Assembly: GCF_021502585.1 (NCBI RefSeq)
Contig: NZ_JAKFGM010000001.1
Span: 1,160,730-1,224,729, forward strand
Reading direction: 5' to 3'
Length of the DNA: 64,000 bases
DNA from: Sphingomonas cremea
GTDB lineage: Bacteria; Pseudomonadota; Alphaproteobacteria; Sphingomonadales; Sphingomonadaceae
A model generated the notes under the pieces. It worked only from the letters and a program-made list of their open reading frames with translations. It was not told the DNA's origin and made no database searches. Positions 1-9,252 of the stretch are shown here, piece by piece; within the stretch, counting starts at the first letter, position 1, and every line of letters starts with the position of its first letter. Position numbers and translations under genes: made by a program.

Positions 1-57
1 ACTTTTCCTTAATCCTGAGACGCAGGGGCATCAGGTTTGGGATTAAGGGTGGGCGCG

Positions 58-867
58 ATGGCCGATGGATCGCCGATGTCGGACGACAGTATCGCAAGCT
101 ATTTTCGCGGGCAGGACGCCGAGCGGCGCCGCATCGGGCAGGAGCTTCACGACTCGACCGGCCAGCTGCTTCTCGTGCTGCGCCTGAATATTTTGCAGCT
201 GCATAGCGCGCATTCCGAACATTCGCCTGGTGGCCTGCTTGATGAAATGACCGATACGATCCATGCGATCGAGAGCGAAATCAGGACCATTTCATTCCTC
301 CATTACCCGAAGGAGCTGGATGGCGGCGGTCTGGCTCAGGCGATCCATTCCCTTGCAACCGGATTTGGCAAGCGGGCCGGGATCGAGGCTCAACTGGAAA
401 TTGATCCCGAAGCAGCTGGAGCTTCCCATGCCGTTGGTCAGGGATTGTACCGGATTGCCCAGGAAGCCTTGGTCAATGTCCATCGGCATTCTCGCGCATC
501 GCGGATTGCAGTTAGGTTGAAAGTTGAATCGGGACTGATCCAGCTGACCATTGACGATAACGGCCTGGGCGTTGCCTCCTGCCCAACATTCGAAATTCGC
601 GGCGGCGTCGGGTTGGCGAGCATGCGGCAAAGGGCCGAACTATTGGGTGGGCAGCTTTCGATCCACCGACTCCGGCAGGGCACGAGAGTGCTCGCCATCA
701 TTCCTACTGAACCAGTTCCGATGAACAGGACGCCGGGCGCGCCACATTCGGATAACGCCAGCCTATGTTCCCCGCAGTCGCGATTTGTCGCCGGAAATTT
801 GCGGCAACGAGTAACGACGCCGGCCAAGGCCATGCCCTGTCCCGCCGAGCTACTGATGACCCTTTAG
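58..867 (+). CDS. Sensor histidine kinase, NarX/DesK (HisKA_3) type
   Basis: Cytoplasmic two-component kinase of 269 residues from the ATG at 58; a TTG at 37 is in frame but less likely. The dimerisation/phosphoacceptor segment starts near residue 20, with His31 in RRRIGQELHDSTGQ, the HisKA_3 signature. The ATPase domain follows, with an N box (IAQEALVNVHRHS), DDNGLGV and a GGVGLASMRQRAELLGG G box. No membrane segment or PAS domain is visible, so it either senses in the cytoplasm or relies on something encoded upstream of the window. The roughly 45 residues after the ATPase fold (from about 225) are not domain-like, so the end may have been extended by mutation. No LuxR-type response regulator lies downstream; a partner could sit before position 1. 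Confidence 0.85.
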   Translation: MADGSPMSDDSIASYFRGQDAERRRIGQELHDSTGQLLLVLRLNILQLHSAHSEHSPGGLLDEMTDTIHAIESEIRTISFLHYPKELDGGGLAQAIHSLATGFGKRAGIEAQLEIDPEAAGASHAVGQGLYRIAQEALVNVHRHSRASRIAVRLKVESGLIQLTIDDNGLGVASCPTFEIRGGVGLASMRQRAELLGGQLSIHRLRQGTRVLAIIPTEPVPMNRTPGAPHSDNASLCSPQSRFVAGNLRQRVTTPAKAMPCPAELLMTL

Positions 868-896
868 GAATGCCCGCAATCTCTTCCGAACGTCAT
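866..896. repeat. Imperfect palindromic intergenic repeat, copy A (degenerate)
   Basis: The stretch AGGAATGCCCGCAAT followed by TTCCGAACGTCAT resembles the better preserved copy at 14787-14820. It overlaps the stop of the preceding kinase gene and is the most diverged of five copies seen. Confidence 0.4.
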
Positions 897-977
897 CCTA
901 GGGGATTTGCCCGATAGGCACAGAACCCGACGCTGAAATATGCCCCTGGGCCTACCCTACCGATCCAGGAGAGCCCC

Positions 978-2420
978 ATGACCGCAGCCTTGACCCGCAG
1001 AACAGTTGTTACCGGACTGGCCCTGGTCGCCATTTGCCAGCTCCTGCCGGCATGCAAGCAAGCTGGCCCGGGCGGGCAGGTTGCGGAGAGCGGCATTACC
1101 CCTGCCGAGGTGCGGGCGATCGCCAAGGAAGCCTATATCTACGGCTTCCCGATGGTGGACAGCTACCGCATCCAGCACGCCTATTTCGTCGACAAGGCCA
1201 ATCCTGAATACAAGGCGCCCTTGAACACGCTCGTCAATATTCCTCGAGTATACACCCCTGCCGACACGGCAGTTCAGACCCCCAATTCGGATACGCCTTA
1301 TTCCTTTGCCGGACTGGACCTGCGTACCGAACCCATGGTGCTAACCGTGCCGCCGATCGAGAAAGGGCGCTATTACAGCGTCCAGCTGATCGACGCCTAC
1401 ACCTTCAACTTCGATTATATCGGCAGCCGCACGACCGGCAACGACGGCGGCAGCTATGTCATCGCCGGGCCAGGCTGGAAGGGTGAGACGCCCAAGGGGA
1501 TAAAGAAAGTCTTTCGGTCTGAGACCAATCTCGTGTCCCCCGTTATTCGCACGCAACTCTTCAATCCCGCCGATCTCGACAATGTGAAGAAGATCCAGGC
1601 CGGCTATAAGTTGCAGCCGCTTTCCGCATTTTTGGGACAGCCGGCGCCGACAGCCGCGCCGCCGATCAACTTCATCAAGCCGCTGACCCCGGACGAGGAG
1701 AAGACCTCGCTTGAATTCTTCAACATCCTCAACTTCGTCATGCAATTCGCTCCGACCGTTCCATCTGAGGAGGCGGTGCGTGCGCGCTTCGCCCGGGCGG
1801 GAATTGCTGCCGGTAAGACGTTGGACGTGGGCTCGCTCTCGCCCGAACTGAAAGCTGCCTATCAACAGGGAATGGCCGACGCCTGGGCCGATCTCGCCAA
1901 TCTTCAGAAGACGGAGCTTGAAACTGGGAAGGTGACGTCCGGGGACCTGTTCGGCACGCGCACCTCCCTCAAGGATAATTATTTGTACCGCATGGCGGCC
2001 GCAGTGCTCGGCATTTACGGCAACTCCAAAGAGGAGGCCATGTACCCGATGTACGCGGTCGACGCCTCCGGCCAGAAGCTCAATGGCGCCAACAAATATA
2101 CCGTGCACTTTGGCCCCGGCCAGCTGCCGCCCGTAAACGCCTTTTGGTCGCTGACGATGTATGAGCTGCCGAAAAGCCTGCTCGTAGCCAACCCCATCAA
2201 CCGCTACCTGATCAACTCGCCGATGCTGCCGCAACTGGTGAAAGATCCTGATGGCGGCATCACCCTCTACATCCAGAATGAATCGCCGGGGAAGGACAAG
2301 GAGCCCAACTGGCTGCCGGCGCCCAAGGGGCCGTTCGTCTCGGCAATGCGCCTTTACTGGCCCAAGCAGGAAGCGCTCGACGGGAAATGGAAGGCGCCTC
2401 CAATGACCAAGACGAACTGA
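978..2420 (+). CDS. DUF1254/DUF1214 domain lipoprotein
   Basis: Protein of 480 residues. The N-terminus has a twin arginine (RR at 7-8), a hydrophobic stretch and a lipobox LPAC with Cys26, so it is predicted to be an exported lipoprotein. The middle part (about 45-190: YIYGFPMVDSYR, TPNSDTPYSF, GRYYSVQLIDAY) is the DUF1254 domain. The C-terminal part (about 360-470: NKYTVHFGPGQLPPVNAFWS, LTMYELPKSLL) is DUF1214. The family is widespread in proteobacteria and no biochemical function is firmly established. The gene stands alone, with the alpha/beta hydrolase converging from the other strand. The start is supported by an AGGAG-like stretch at 966-972. Confidence 0.9.
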   Translation: MTAALTRRTVVTGLALVAICQLLPACKQAGPGGQVAESGITPAEVRAIAKEAYIYGFPMVDSYRIQHAYFVDKANPEYKAPLNTLVNIPRVYTPADTAVQTPNSDTPYSFAGLDLRTEPMVLTVPPIEKGRYYSVQLIDAYTFNFDYIGSRTTGNDGGSYVIAGPGWKGETPKGIKKVFRSETNLVSPVIRTQLFNPADLDNVKKIQAGYKLQPLSAFLGQPAPTAAPPINFIKPLTPDEEKTSLEFFNILNFVMQFAPTVPSEEAVRARFARAGIAAGKTLDVGSLSPELKAAYQQGMADAWADLANLQKTELETGKVTSGDLFGTRTSLKDNYLYRMAAAVLGIYGNSKEEAMYPMYAVDASGQKLNGANKYTVHFGPGQLPPVNAFWSLTMYELPKSLLVANPINRYLINSPMLPQLVKDPDGGITLYIQNESPGKDKEPNWLPAPKGPFVSAMRLYWPKQEALDGKWKAPPMTKTN

Positions 2421-2584
2421 TCATTTCATGGCGCGGATTGCTTCGACGGCATCTTAGTTGCGTGCAAGGCCAGGCGATGGGTCGAATACGACATGGTCAT
2501 AGTGCCGCAAGGCAACCATCGATCGAATCCCTTAGATTTGACCAAGGGATTTTCACCTAGGACCGGCAACGAACCGGGTGGCCG

Positions 2585-4075
2585 CTAATGGTGAGTAGCG
2601 ACCAAATCGGAATCGACGGACGCCCTGACGTCCGCGTCGATCAAAGCCCAGAAAGGGTTGCTTCGCGGGCGGGTCAGCGACCCCAGATCGACGGTGACCG
2701 CGCCGCTCTCCCCCCGATATAGCCAGGTGCCGATACTGGGCAGGCCATTGCGCCCGCTGCCTGGAAGAACCCCGTAGGCCGGGTCGTTCGGCGGGAACGG
2801 CAGGGCGACGTGGCCAACCGAGACCAAAGTCTCCGGCCACTGCAGTGCAGTATCCTGCACGGCGACGCTGCCATCCGGCGTCATGTGGCGGACGCTGACC
2901 CGGCGATCCCGGCTACTGGTATTGCTGACGACATCCAGCGTGTACGAACGTGCCCCAGTCGCCAGCCGATTAATCAAGGCGCCGGCGGCGGGCCGTTGCA
3001 CGCTTCCCAAGGCATCGTGTCGATTGACGTCGAACAGGACCAGTCGGTGCTGGGGCCCGCGCAATTTGGCGAACAGGATGTTTGCCACGCCTTCCGCGCC
3101 GACGGTCGCATCGACTACCGACTGAAAGGCGATGACCGGCGGCATCCTTCCGATACGGCCGGTTTCGACCGCTTTTTCCAGCTCATACTGCAAGATCTTG
3201 GTTGCCCGGTTGACCTGTCGCGTCGCATTGATGGGAAAGGAATTGAACTTGTAGGGATCATATTCGACAGCCACCTGCTGCCAGCGGGCTTTCTGGAGCT
3301 GCGGGATCGGAACTACCGTGAGAATCTCCAGCAGGTTCGCCACGTCGGCGACCTTCGTAATTTCAATGGCCGGGGAAATCAGCAGGACGCGATCGGGCTT
3401 CCGAAGCGCAGGGTCAGCCAAAGCGTCGAGCGCATATTCCAGCGCCAGGGTCCCGCCCGTGGAATAGCCGCCCACATAAAATAATTGGCCCGGAGGCGTA
3501 TGAGCTGCGACGTCGCGCGCGGCGATCCGCACCGCAGCCGTCCAGTCTCGAACGGTCATCTTGGTCATCATCGAAGGAAATGTGCCGTGCCCGGGCATTC
3601 GCAAGACCGTCACCTCGAATCCCTTCGCGTGAAGGGACTCGGCCAATGCCTTCATGGAATAGGGGGAGTCGGTTAAACCATGTATCAGCAGGGCATGGCC
3701 GATGGCGTCGGGTTGCCTCAGGCGGAACGATCGGTTGAATGGCGCGCCCGCGACAAGGCGGTTCACCCGGCTGGCTGGATTGAACCGGCTATAGATATAA
3801 GCCTCGTTCTTTACGTTCCACCTAGCCGCGCGGTTACGCATTTCGGCAAACAGCCGATCTTCAAGCTTCAGGTAGCCGTCGAAGTCGAGATTGCCGTCCC
3901 GTTGCGCCGAAAACTCTTGGGCCAAAATGTCGGTATGCCATGGTTGCAATGATGGCAGCGTGCTCGATGCATAGACTGCAAATCCAACCAAAATTGCCGC
4001 GCATAAAGCGACGGCCAGCGCGGCAAGACGAAATCCAAGGCGCCAAATCCGCTTTAAAGCCGGGGCTAGGTTCAT
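2585..4075 (-). CDS. Membrane-anchored alpha/beta hydrolase
   Basis: Protein of 496 residues with one N-terminal transmembrane helix (about 15-37) that would anchor the catalytic part in the periplasm. Hydrolase features are the oxyanion-type segment HALLIHGLTDSP (about 127-138), MPGHG (160-164) and the nucleophile elbow GGYSTGG with Ser205. Candidate acid and base are the Asp in SVVDATV and the His in SVGHVALPF. The family resembles serine aminopeptidase/lysophospholipase-like hydrolases, but the substrate cannot be told. The gene begins directly after the stop of the DUF2147 gene (TAGATG), so the two are probably co-transcribed and translationally coupled. The C-terminal 120 residues are longer than in a minimal hydrolase and have no motif I recognise. 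Confidence 0.85.
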   Translation of the reverse strand: MNLAPALKRIWRLGFRLAALAVALCAAILVGFAVYASSTLPSLQPWHTDILAQEFSAQRDGNLDFDGYLKLEDRLFAEMRNRAARWNVKNEAYIYSRFNPASRVNRLVAGAPFNRSFRLRQPDAIGHALLIHGLTDSPYSMKALAESLHAKGFEVTVLRMPGHGTFPSMMTKMTVRDWTAAVRIAARDVAAHTPPGQLFYVGGYSTGGTLALEYALDALADPALRKPDRVLLISPAIEITKVADVANLLEILTVVPIPQLQKARWQQVAVEYDPYKFNSFPINATRQVNRATKILQYELEKAVETGRIGRMPPVIAFQSVVDATVGAEGVANILFAKLRGPQHRLVLFDVNRHDALGSVQRPAAGALINRLATGARSYTLDVVSNTSSRDRRVSVRHMTPDGSVAVQDTALQWPETLVSVGHVALPFPPNDPAYGVLPGSGRNGLPSIGTWLYRGESGAVTVDLGSLTRPRSNPFWALIDADVRASVDSDLVATHH

Positions 4076-4489
4076 CTAGTCGCGCTTCCAGGTTTCCGCC
4101 TCGCAAATCATCATGACGCAGCCCTGGACCTTGAGCGTGCCGTCCGGGTTCATCGAAATTTTGCCCGAATAGGTTTTGCCGGTTTCCGGATCGTACAGCT
4201 TGCCGCCGGCCCATTTGCCGGGCGATGACTGCTTGAAGCCCATGACAGTCTGCGATCCGAGGATTCGCCGGCCCTTCAGCGCCGCATTGGGGTTTTTGGA
4301 GTCCAGGTCATTGGTCTCGGCGGCGGGAAGCCACGAGACCACGCCGCACAGCAGGCTGGCGTCACCGGGGCATACGCCCATTCGAACCTTGCTTCCCCCG
4401 CCCTGGACAATCCACTCACCCTGGATGGGATCGGCCGCGGATGCGGGCGATGCCAGCAGAAGTCCGGCAGCAATTATAACGAAGCGCAT
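4076..4489 (-). CDS. Secreted DUF2147 family protein
   Basis: Protein of 137 residues with a clear signal peptide ending at ASAADP (about residue 20). The mature part has the DUF2147 pattern: GEWIVQGGGSKVRMGVC near its start, then GRRILGSQTVMGFK and YDPETGKTYSGKISMNPDGTLKVQGC. The family forms small exported lipocalin-like barrels of unknown role, often beside envelope genes. A GGGAGA Shine-Dalgarno stretch precedes the ATG. It is the first gene of a two-gene unit with the alpha/beta hydrolase. Confidence 0.85.
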   Translation of the reverse strand: MRFVIIAAGLLLASPASAADPIQGEWIVQGGGSKVRMGVCPGDASLLCGVVSWLPAAETNDLDSKNPNAALKGRRILGSQTVMGFKQSSPGKWAGGKLYDPETGKTYSGKISMNPDGTLKVQGCVMMICEAETWKRD

Positions 4490-4700
4490 GGCGATCTCCC
4501 GTAAGTCGAACCAATCATGAAGAACTGATCGGCCAATAGCCGAGCGCGCGTGCGGGCCGTATCGGGCTTAACCCCGACGGCGTAAATTGAACCAGATATG
4601 GTGAAAATCAGACGGTAGCGCGTGGATAGCGCGACCTCCGGCGGCACTTTCATCCTTCAAGCAGCCGGAACTTTTCGCGGCCTGAGCGTTACTTGTCCGA

Positions 4701-6188
4701 ATGAAATCAGAAAGTTTGAAAGCCGGGACCGGGATCGAGGGCCTTGACGACATCCTGGTAGGCGGCTTTCGCCGCGGGCGGGTTTACCTGTTGGAAGGAA
4801 GCCCGGGCACCGGCAAGACAACCATTGCTGCCCAGTTCCTTCTGGAGGGCGCCAAGCATGGCGAGCCCGGGCTCTACATCACTCTTTCCGAGACCGAAGA
4901 GGAGTTGCGCGAAACGGCGGAGTCGCACGGCTGGACGTTCGGGTCGCCCAACGCAATCTTCGAACTCGTCCCCCCCGAAAGCCTGCTCGACGATCAGCAA
5001 CAGCAAAGCCTCCTCTACTCATCGGATCTTGAACTTGGCGAGACGACCAAGCGGATCTTCGAGGCGATAGAAGGCAAGTCGCCGAAGCGAGTGGTCCTCG
5101 ACAGCCTGTCGGAAATCCGCCTTCTCGCTCAAAGCTCGCTGCGTTACCGGCGCCAGGTGCTGGCGCTTAAGCATTATTTCTCGCGCAATGACGCGACCGT
5201 GCTGATGCTCGACGATCTTACTACCGAAAATCTCGACAAGACCGTTCACAGCGTCGCTCACGGAGTCATCCGCCTGGAGGAGACGGCACCCGACTATGGC
5301 GCGGAACGACGGCGGCTGCGGGTGATCAAATATCGCGGCCAGCGCTTTCGCGGAGGCCATCACGACATGGTGATCGAGACGGGCGGAGTGCGGGTATTTC
5401 CGCGGCTCGTCTCCGGCGAGCATCGCACCGAGTTCAAACGCGAAACGATCAGCAGCAATAGTCCGGCGCTCGATAAGCTGCTTGGCGGCGGGATCGAGCG
5501 CGGTTCCAGTACCCTTGTTCTCGGACCGGCCGGAACCGGCAAATCGCTCGTCACCTTGACCTTTGCCGTCCAGGCGGTCGAGCGCGGCGAAAAAGCCGCG
5601 TTGTTCATTTTCGACGAAGAACTCGGGCTGCTGTTCGAGCGGGCCAGGGGCCTCGGGATCGACCTCCAGGCACTCCAGGATGGCGGAAACCTGTTGATTG
5701 AGCAGGTCGATGCCGCAGAAATGAGTCCGGGCGAATTTTCGCAACGAGTACGATCGTGCGTCGAAAGTCTGGGCGCGCGTACCGTCGTCATCGATAGCCT
5801 CAATGGCTACCAGCAGGCGATGCCAGAGGAAAAGCAGCTGGTCTTGCACATGCACGAGCTTCTGCAGTTCCTGAATCGCCAGGGTGCGAACACCTTCCTG
5901 ACCGTGGCGCAGCACGGCCTGGTCGGGGACATGCAAGCGCCGGTCGACGTCACTTATCTCGCCGACACGGTCGTCCTCCTTCGCTATTTCGAGGCGGCCG
6001 GGCGGGTCAGGCGCGCCATTTCGATCATCAAGAAGAGAACCAGCGCGCATGAAGATACGATCCGCGAATATCGGATCGGGTCCGACGGCATTACGCTAGG
6101 TGAACCTCTGACGAACTTCCAGGGCGTTCTTCGCGGGGTGCCTGAATGGATCGGTGAAAACACCCTATTGAACGACGGCCTTGCGTGA
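4701..6188 (+). CDS. KaiC-like double-domain RecA-family ATPase
   Basis: Protein of 495 residues built from two tandem KaiC domains. Domain I (about 1-240) has Walker A GSPGTGKTT and the acidic SETEEE stretch. Domain II (about 245-485) has Walker A GPAGTGKS and the acidic DEEL. Arg-rich segments (KYRGQRFRGGHHDM; IIKKRTSAHEDTIREY) end each domain, as in the clock protein KaiC. By-eye alignment with cyanobacterial KaiC (ADTVVLLRYFE against TDTIILLQYVE) places Thr418-Tyr419 where the Ser431-Thr432 phosphorylation dyad would be. No kaiA or kaiB is nearby. The stop overlaps the GTG start of the hybrid kinase gene, so the two products are made together and probably act in one signalling path. No convincing Shine-Dalgarno is seen. 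Confidence 0.9.
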   Translation: MKSESLKAGTGIEGLDDILVGGFRRGRVYLLEGSPGTGKTTIAAQFLLEGAKHGEPGLYITLSETEEELRETAESHGWTFGSPNAIFELVPPESLLDDQQQQSLLYSSDLELGETTKRIFEAIEGKSPKRVVLDSLSEIRLLAQSSLRYRRQVLALKHYFSRNDATVLMLDDLTTENLDKTVHSVAHGVIRLEETAPDYGAERRRLRVIKYRGQRFRGGHHDMVIETGGVRVFPRLVSGEHRTEFKRETISSNSPALDKLLGGGIERGSSTLVLGPAGTGKSLVTLTFAVQAVERGEKAALFIFDEELGLLFERARGLGIDLQALQDGGNLLIEQVDAAEMSPGEFSQRVRSCVESLGARTVVIDSLNGYQQAMPEEKQLVLHMHELLQFLNRQGANTFLTVAQHGLVGDMQAPVDVTYLADTVVLLRYFEAAGRVRRAISIIKKRTSAHEDTIREYRIGSDGITLGEPLTNFQGVLRGVPEWIGENTLLNDGLA

Positions 6189-8245
6189 GAAAGCCACGGC
6201 CCGAACGGGCGCTCATCCTCGCTCCAATTGGCCGCGACAGCGAAATTGCCGCCGGCGTCCTTCTGGAAGCAGGCATAAGGAGCGTTTCCTGCGATTGTAT
6301 CGAGACGCTGGTCGCCGAACTCGAATCGGGTGCGGGGTTTGTGCTGGTGACGGAGGAAGCCTTCCTTGGCTCGGATCTTCGCGGCCTGTCCGCCTGGATT
6401 AATTCGCAGCCCGAATGGTCGGATATGCCCTTCGTGCTCCTCACTCACCGCGGCGGAGGCCTGGAACGCAATCCCGACGCCGGGCGGTTTCTCAACACGC
6501 TCGGCAACGTCACCTTCCTGGAGCGGCCATTTCATCCGACCACACTGGTCAGCCTCGGGCAATCCGCCCTGCGTGCCCGCAGGCGTCAATATGACGCCCG
6601 AGCGCGATTGGAAGAGCTTCAAGAGAGCGAGGATCACTTTCGCCATACGGTCGAGCTGAACCCTCAGGTCGCATGGACGGCGGCGCCCGACGGCGAAGTC
6701 GACCAAATGTCTCCGCGCTGGTTCGAATGGACCGGCAGAACCGGCATCGGGACGGATGTCAATTTCGCAATTCATCCCGATGACGTTGGGCCGGTCATGG
6801 CCGCCTGGTCACATAGCTGCGCAACCGGCACCCCTTATGACGTCGAAGCCCGCGTTCGAATGAAGGACGGCGGCTGGCATTGGATGCATTCGCGCGCGAT
6901 GCCGCGGCGTGACGGGTCCCGAAGCATCATCAAATGGTATGGCACGACCGACGATATTCACGAGCGAAAGGCCATAGAGGAAGATCTGCGGCAAAGTCGC
7001 GTCGACCTTCAGCGCGCCAACGAGACGCTTGAAGCCCGGGTGGACCAGAGGACTCGAGAGCGTGAGGCCGCGCTCGCCAAGCTGCACGAGGCCCAAAAGC
7101 TCGAAACACTCGGCCAGCTGACCGGGGGCGTGGCGCACGACTTCAACAATTTGCTTACCCCGGTAATCGGCAACCTCGATCTGCTTCGACGGCGGCTTCC
7201 CGCGGGCGACAAGAGTCACCGCTTGATCGACGGTGCGCTGCAAGCCGCCAGCCGTGCGGGTACGCTGGTCCAGCGGCTCCTGGCCTTTGCCAGGCGGCAG
7301 GACCTCCAGCCGAGGGCGGTGGAAATTGGAGTCCTCTTGGATGGGATGACCGACCTGCTGCAGCGATCGATAGGCCCGACCGTCAAGGTCCGCTTCGACA
7401 GCCAGCCGGGACTCCCGCCTGCCCGCGTCGACCCCAATCAGCTCGAACTGGCGATACTCAACCTGGCCATCAATGCCCGCGACGCCATGCCTTCGGGGGG
7501 AACACTCTGGATCGAGGCGCTATCCGAAACTGTTGGGACTGACGACAGGCTGCCGCCAGGCGACTATGTTTGCATTACCGTTCGAGACACGGGAACGGGA
7601 ATGAGCCCGGAAACGCTCGCACGGGCGATCGAGCCCTTCTTTTCGACCAAGGGCGTTGGCCAGGGGACTGGGCTTGGCCTTTCGATGGTACACGGCCTTG
7701 CTGCCCAGTTGGGCGGCATGCTCGACATCAAGAGCGAGCCCGACGAGGGAACCGCCGCCGCGATCTGGCTTCCGGTTTCGACAGACACGCCTGCCACGGA
7801 AGTCGGCGATGAGGCGACCGTGACGCTGGCCCGAGAGGCGGCGACCATCTTGTTGGTCGACGACGAGGACATGGTCCGGACTGGGACAGCCGAAATGCTT
7901 ACCGATCTGGGATATGAAGTCGTTCAGGCAAGTTCCGGTGCCGAAGCGCTGCGCATGTTGCGATCCGGGGTTGAGGTCGAACTGCTGATTTCGGATTTCC
8001 TGATGCCGGGTATGAATGGAGTCGCACTGATCGAACATGCCACCGCGCTGGCAAAGGACATGAAGGTGCTGCTGGTGACGGGCTACTCCACCATTGCGGA
8101 AGGCCCCGGCGCCCAATTTCCGAGGCTCGGCAAGCCCTATGGCCAGGCGGAATTATCGCGCTGGATAGCCGACTTGCTGAACCAGCAGGATGGCGGTGAA
8201 GTTCTACCGTTCGAGCGGCCGAAGCGACAGAAGAAGCGGGATTGA
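6185..8245 (+). CDS. Hybrid sensor histidine kinase (pseudo-receiver, PAS, HisKA, HATPase, receiver)
   Basis: Protein of 686 residues starting at a GTG that overlaps the KaiC-like stop (GTGA). Domains in order: a receiver-like fold (about 8-125) in which the usual phospho-Asp strand reads FVLVTEEAF, so it looks non-phosphorylatable; a PAS_3 domain (about 150-265, ending KWYGTTDDIHERK); a coiled coil; HisKA with His318 in GGVAHDFNNLLTP; HATPase with DTGTGM and GTGLGLSM; and a C-terminal receiver with acidic pair DDED and Asp604 in SDFLMPG. There is no transmembrane helix, so it is a cytoplasmic sensor. Such kinases are known neighbours of KaiC homologues in non-cyanobacterial genomes. A downstream phosphotransferase or regulator is not encoded here. 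Confidence 0.92.
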   Translation: MRKPRPERALILAPIGRDSEIAAGVLLEAGIRSVSCDCIETLVAELESGAGFVLVTEEAFLGSDLRGLSAWINSQPEWSDMPFVLLTHRGGGLERNPDAGRFLNTLGNVTFLERPFHPTTLVSLGQSALRARRRQYDARARLEELQESEDHFRHTVELNPQVAWTAAPDGEVDQMSPRWFEWTGRTGIGTDVNFAIHPDDVGPVMAAWSHSCATGTPYDVEARVRMKDGGWHWMHSRAMPRRDGSRSIIKWYGTTDDIHERKAIEEDLRQSRVDLQRANETLEARVDQRTREREAALAKLHEAQKLETLGQLTGGVAHDFNNLLTPVIGNLDLLRRRLPAGDKSHRLIDGALQAASRAGTLVQRLLAFARRQDLQPRAVEIGVLLDGMTDLLQRSIGPTVKVRFDSQPGLPPARVDPNQLELAILNLAINARDAMPSGGTLWIEALSETVGTDDRLPPGDYVCITVRDTGTGMSPETLARAIEPFFSTKGVGQGTGLGLSMVHGLAAQLGGMLDIKSEPDEGTAAAIWLPVSTDTPATEVGDEATVTLAREAATILLVDDEDMVRTGTAEMLTDLGYEVVQASSGAEALRMLRSGVEVELLISDFLMPGMNGVALIEHATALAKDMKVLLVTGYSTIAEGPGAQFPRLGKPYGQAELSRWIADLLNQQDGGEVLPFERPKRQKKRD

Positions 8246-8379
8246 ACAAAGCATCTTTGGCTTTCGAGAGGCAGTGGTTGCGTGGGCCCTAGCCGCCGTC
8301 CGGCGAGGAGATCACTCCGGCATGGCTTCGCCGCTACCAGATATTCGTTCCCGCATAGTCTGGTTGCCCTCCGACCAAG

Positions 8380-9081
8380 TCACGATGCCAGAAGCGACGG
8401 AGGGACCGGGCTACGCGGCGCTGACACGAAAACGCTAGGGCGCAGCCACCGGCTGACATTCCTGGTCAGGGCAGGCTCCCCTTCGATGACCAGGTCATCC
8501 GCGTCGATCGCCTCTCGATAGGTCCGATCGCCCATCCAGACATCGTGCATCGTTCTAACCGTGGTCGTGAAAAAGACGTCCACATCGCGCGAGGGCCGGT
8601 TGATACAGATTTGCACGTCTTCGCCTTCGATCAGCAGCCACCAATCGCGCTGCTCCTTAAGGTCCGTAAATTTGAATTGAATCACGGTTGCGCCACCCGG
8701 CAACCGTTCGGGATCGACACTTCGCCCCAGGTAAAACATCAGGAAATCGATGTCGAAATCGTCATCGTTGAGCATGTGTCGAGCCCAGGTCAGTCCCCAT
8801 TCGCCCAGCGAAACGACGATCGGTAACAGCGCCTCACAAGCCGCGGTAGGGAAATATTCATACCCTCGCTGGCCGCTGATCCGGCGCCGCGACACAAGCC
8901 CTTGCTGCTCAAGAGACCTCAGCCGGGTCGTAAGCAGCGCGGGTGAAATATCGCCCAGGCCGCTCTGAAGATCGGTGAACCGTCGCCCGCCCATGAGCAA
9001 TTCGCGGACGATGAGGATCGTCCACCGCTCCCCGAGAATCTCGGTGGCTTTGGCAATCGGACAAAATTGTCCATAATTCAT
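8380..9081 (-). CDS. HxlR-family transcriptional regulator with SCP2-like C-terminal domain
   Basis: Protein of 233 residues. The first 100 are a winged helix of the HxlR type: CPIAKATEILGERWT, LLMGGRRFTDLQ, ISPALLTTRLRSLEQQGLVSRR. Typical HxlR proteins are 100-150 residues. Here a second domain (about 125-220: VIQFKFTDLKEQRDWWLLIEG, VWMGDRTYREAIDADDLVIEG) resembles the SCP2 sterol-carrier fold found behind HxlR heads in some alphaproteobacteria and may bind a hydrophobic ligand. It lies alone between the hybrid kinase and the haem-sensor/TIR pair, facing away from the latter, so it could control either side or only itself. Confidence 0.88.
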   Translation of the reverse strand: MNYGQFCPIAKATEILGERWTILIVRELLMGGRRFTDLQSGLGDISPALLTTRLRSLEQQGLVSRRRISGQRGYEYFPTAACEALLPIVVSLGEWGLTWARHMLNDDDFDIDFLMFYLGRSVDPERLPGGATVIQFKFTDLKEQRDWWLLIEGEDVQICINRPSRDVDVFFTTTVRTMHDVWMGDRTYREAIDADDLVIEGEPALTRNVSRWLRPSVFVSAPRSPVPPSLLAS

Positions 9082-9252
9082 AAAGGGTCATTCCTGGCGC
9101 GGGGTCGTAACAAGCATTCAGACGCGCGGATGCCCATTGCTATAGAATTTGTAGCGGGTTCCTTCAATTCGTGAACTTAAGCTCGGATTGCCGATCTGGC
9201 ATTTTACGCGGGGGCCCCGAATCTTCGGCGCTCCCGGAAAAGGAAATCTCCT

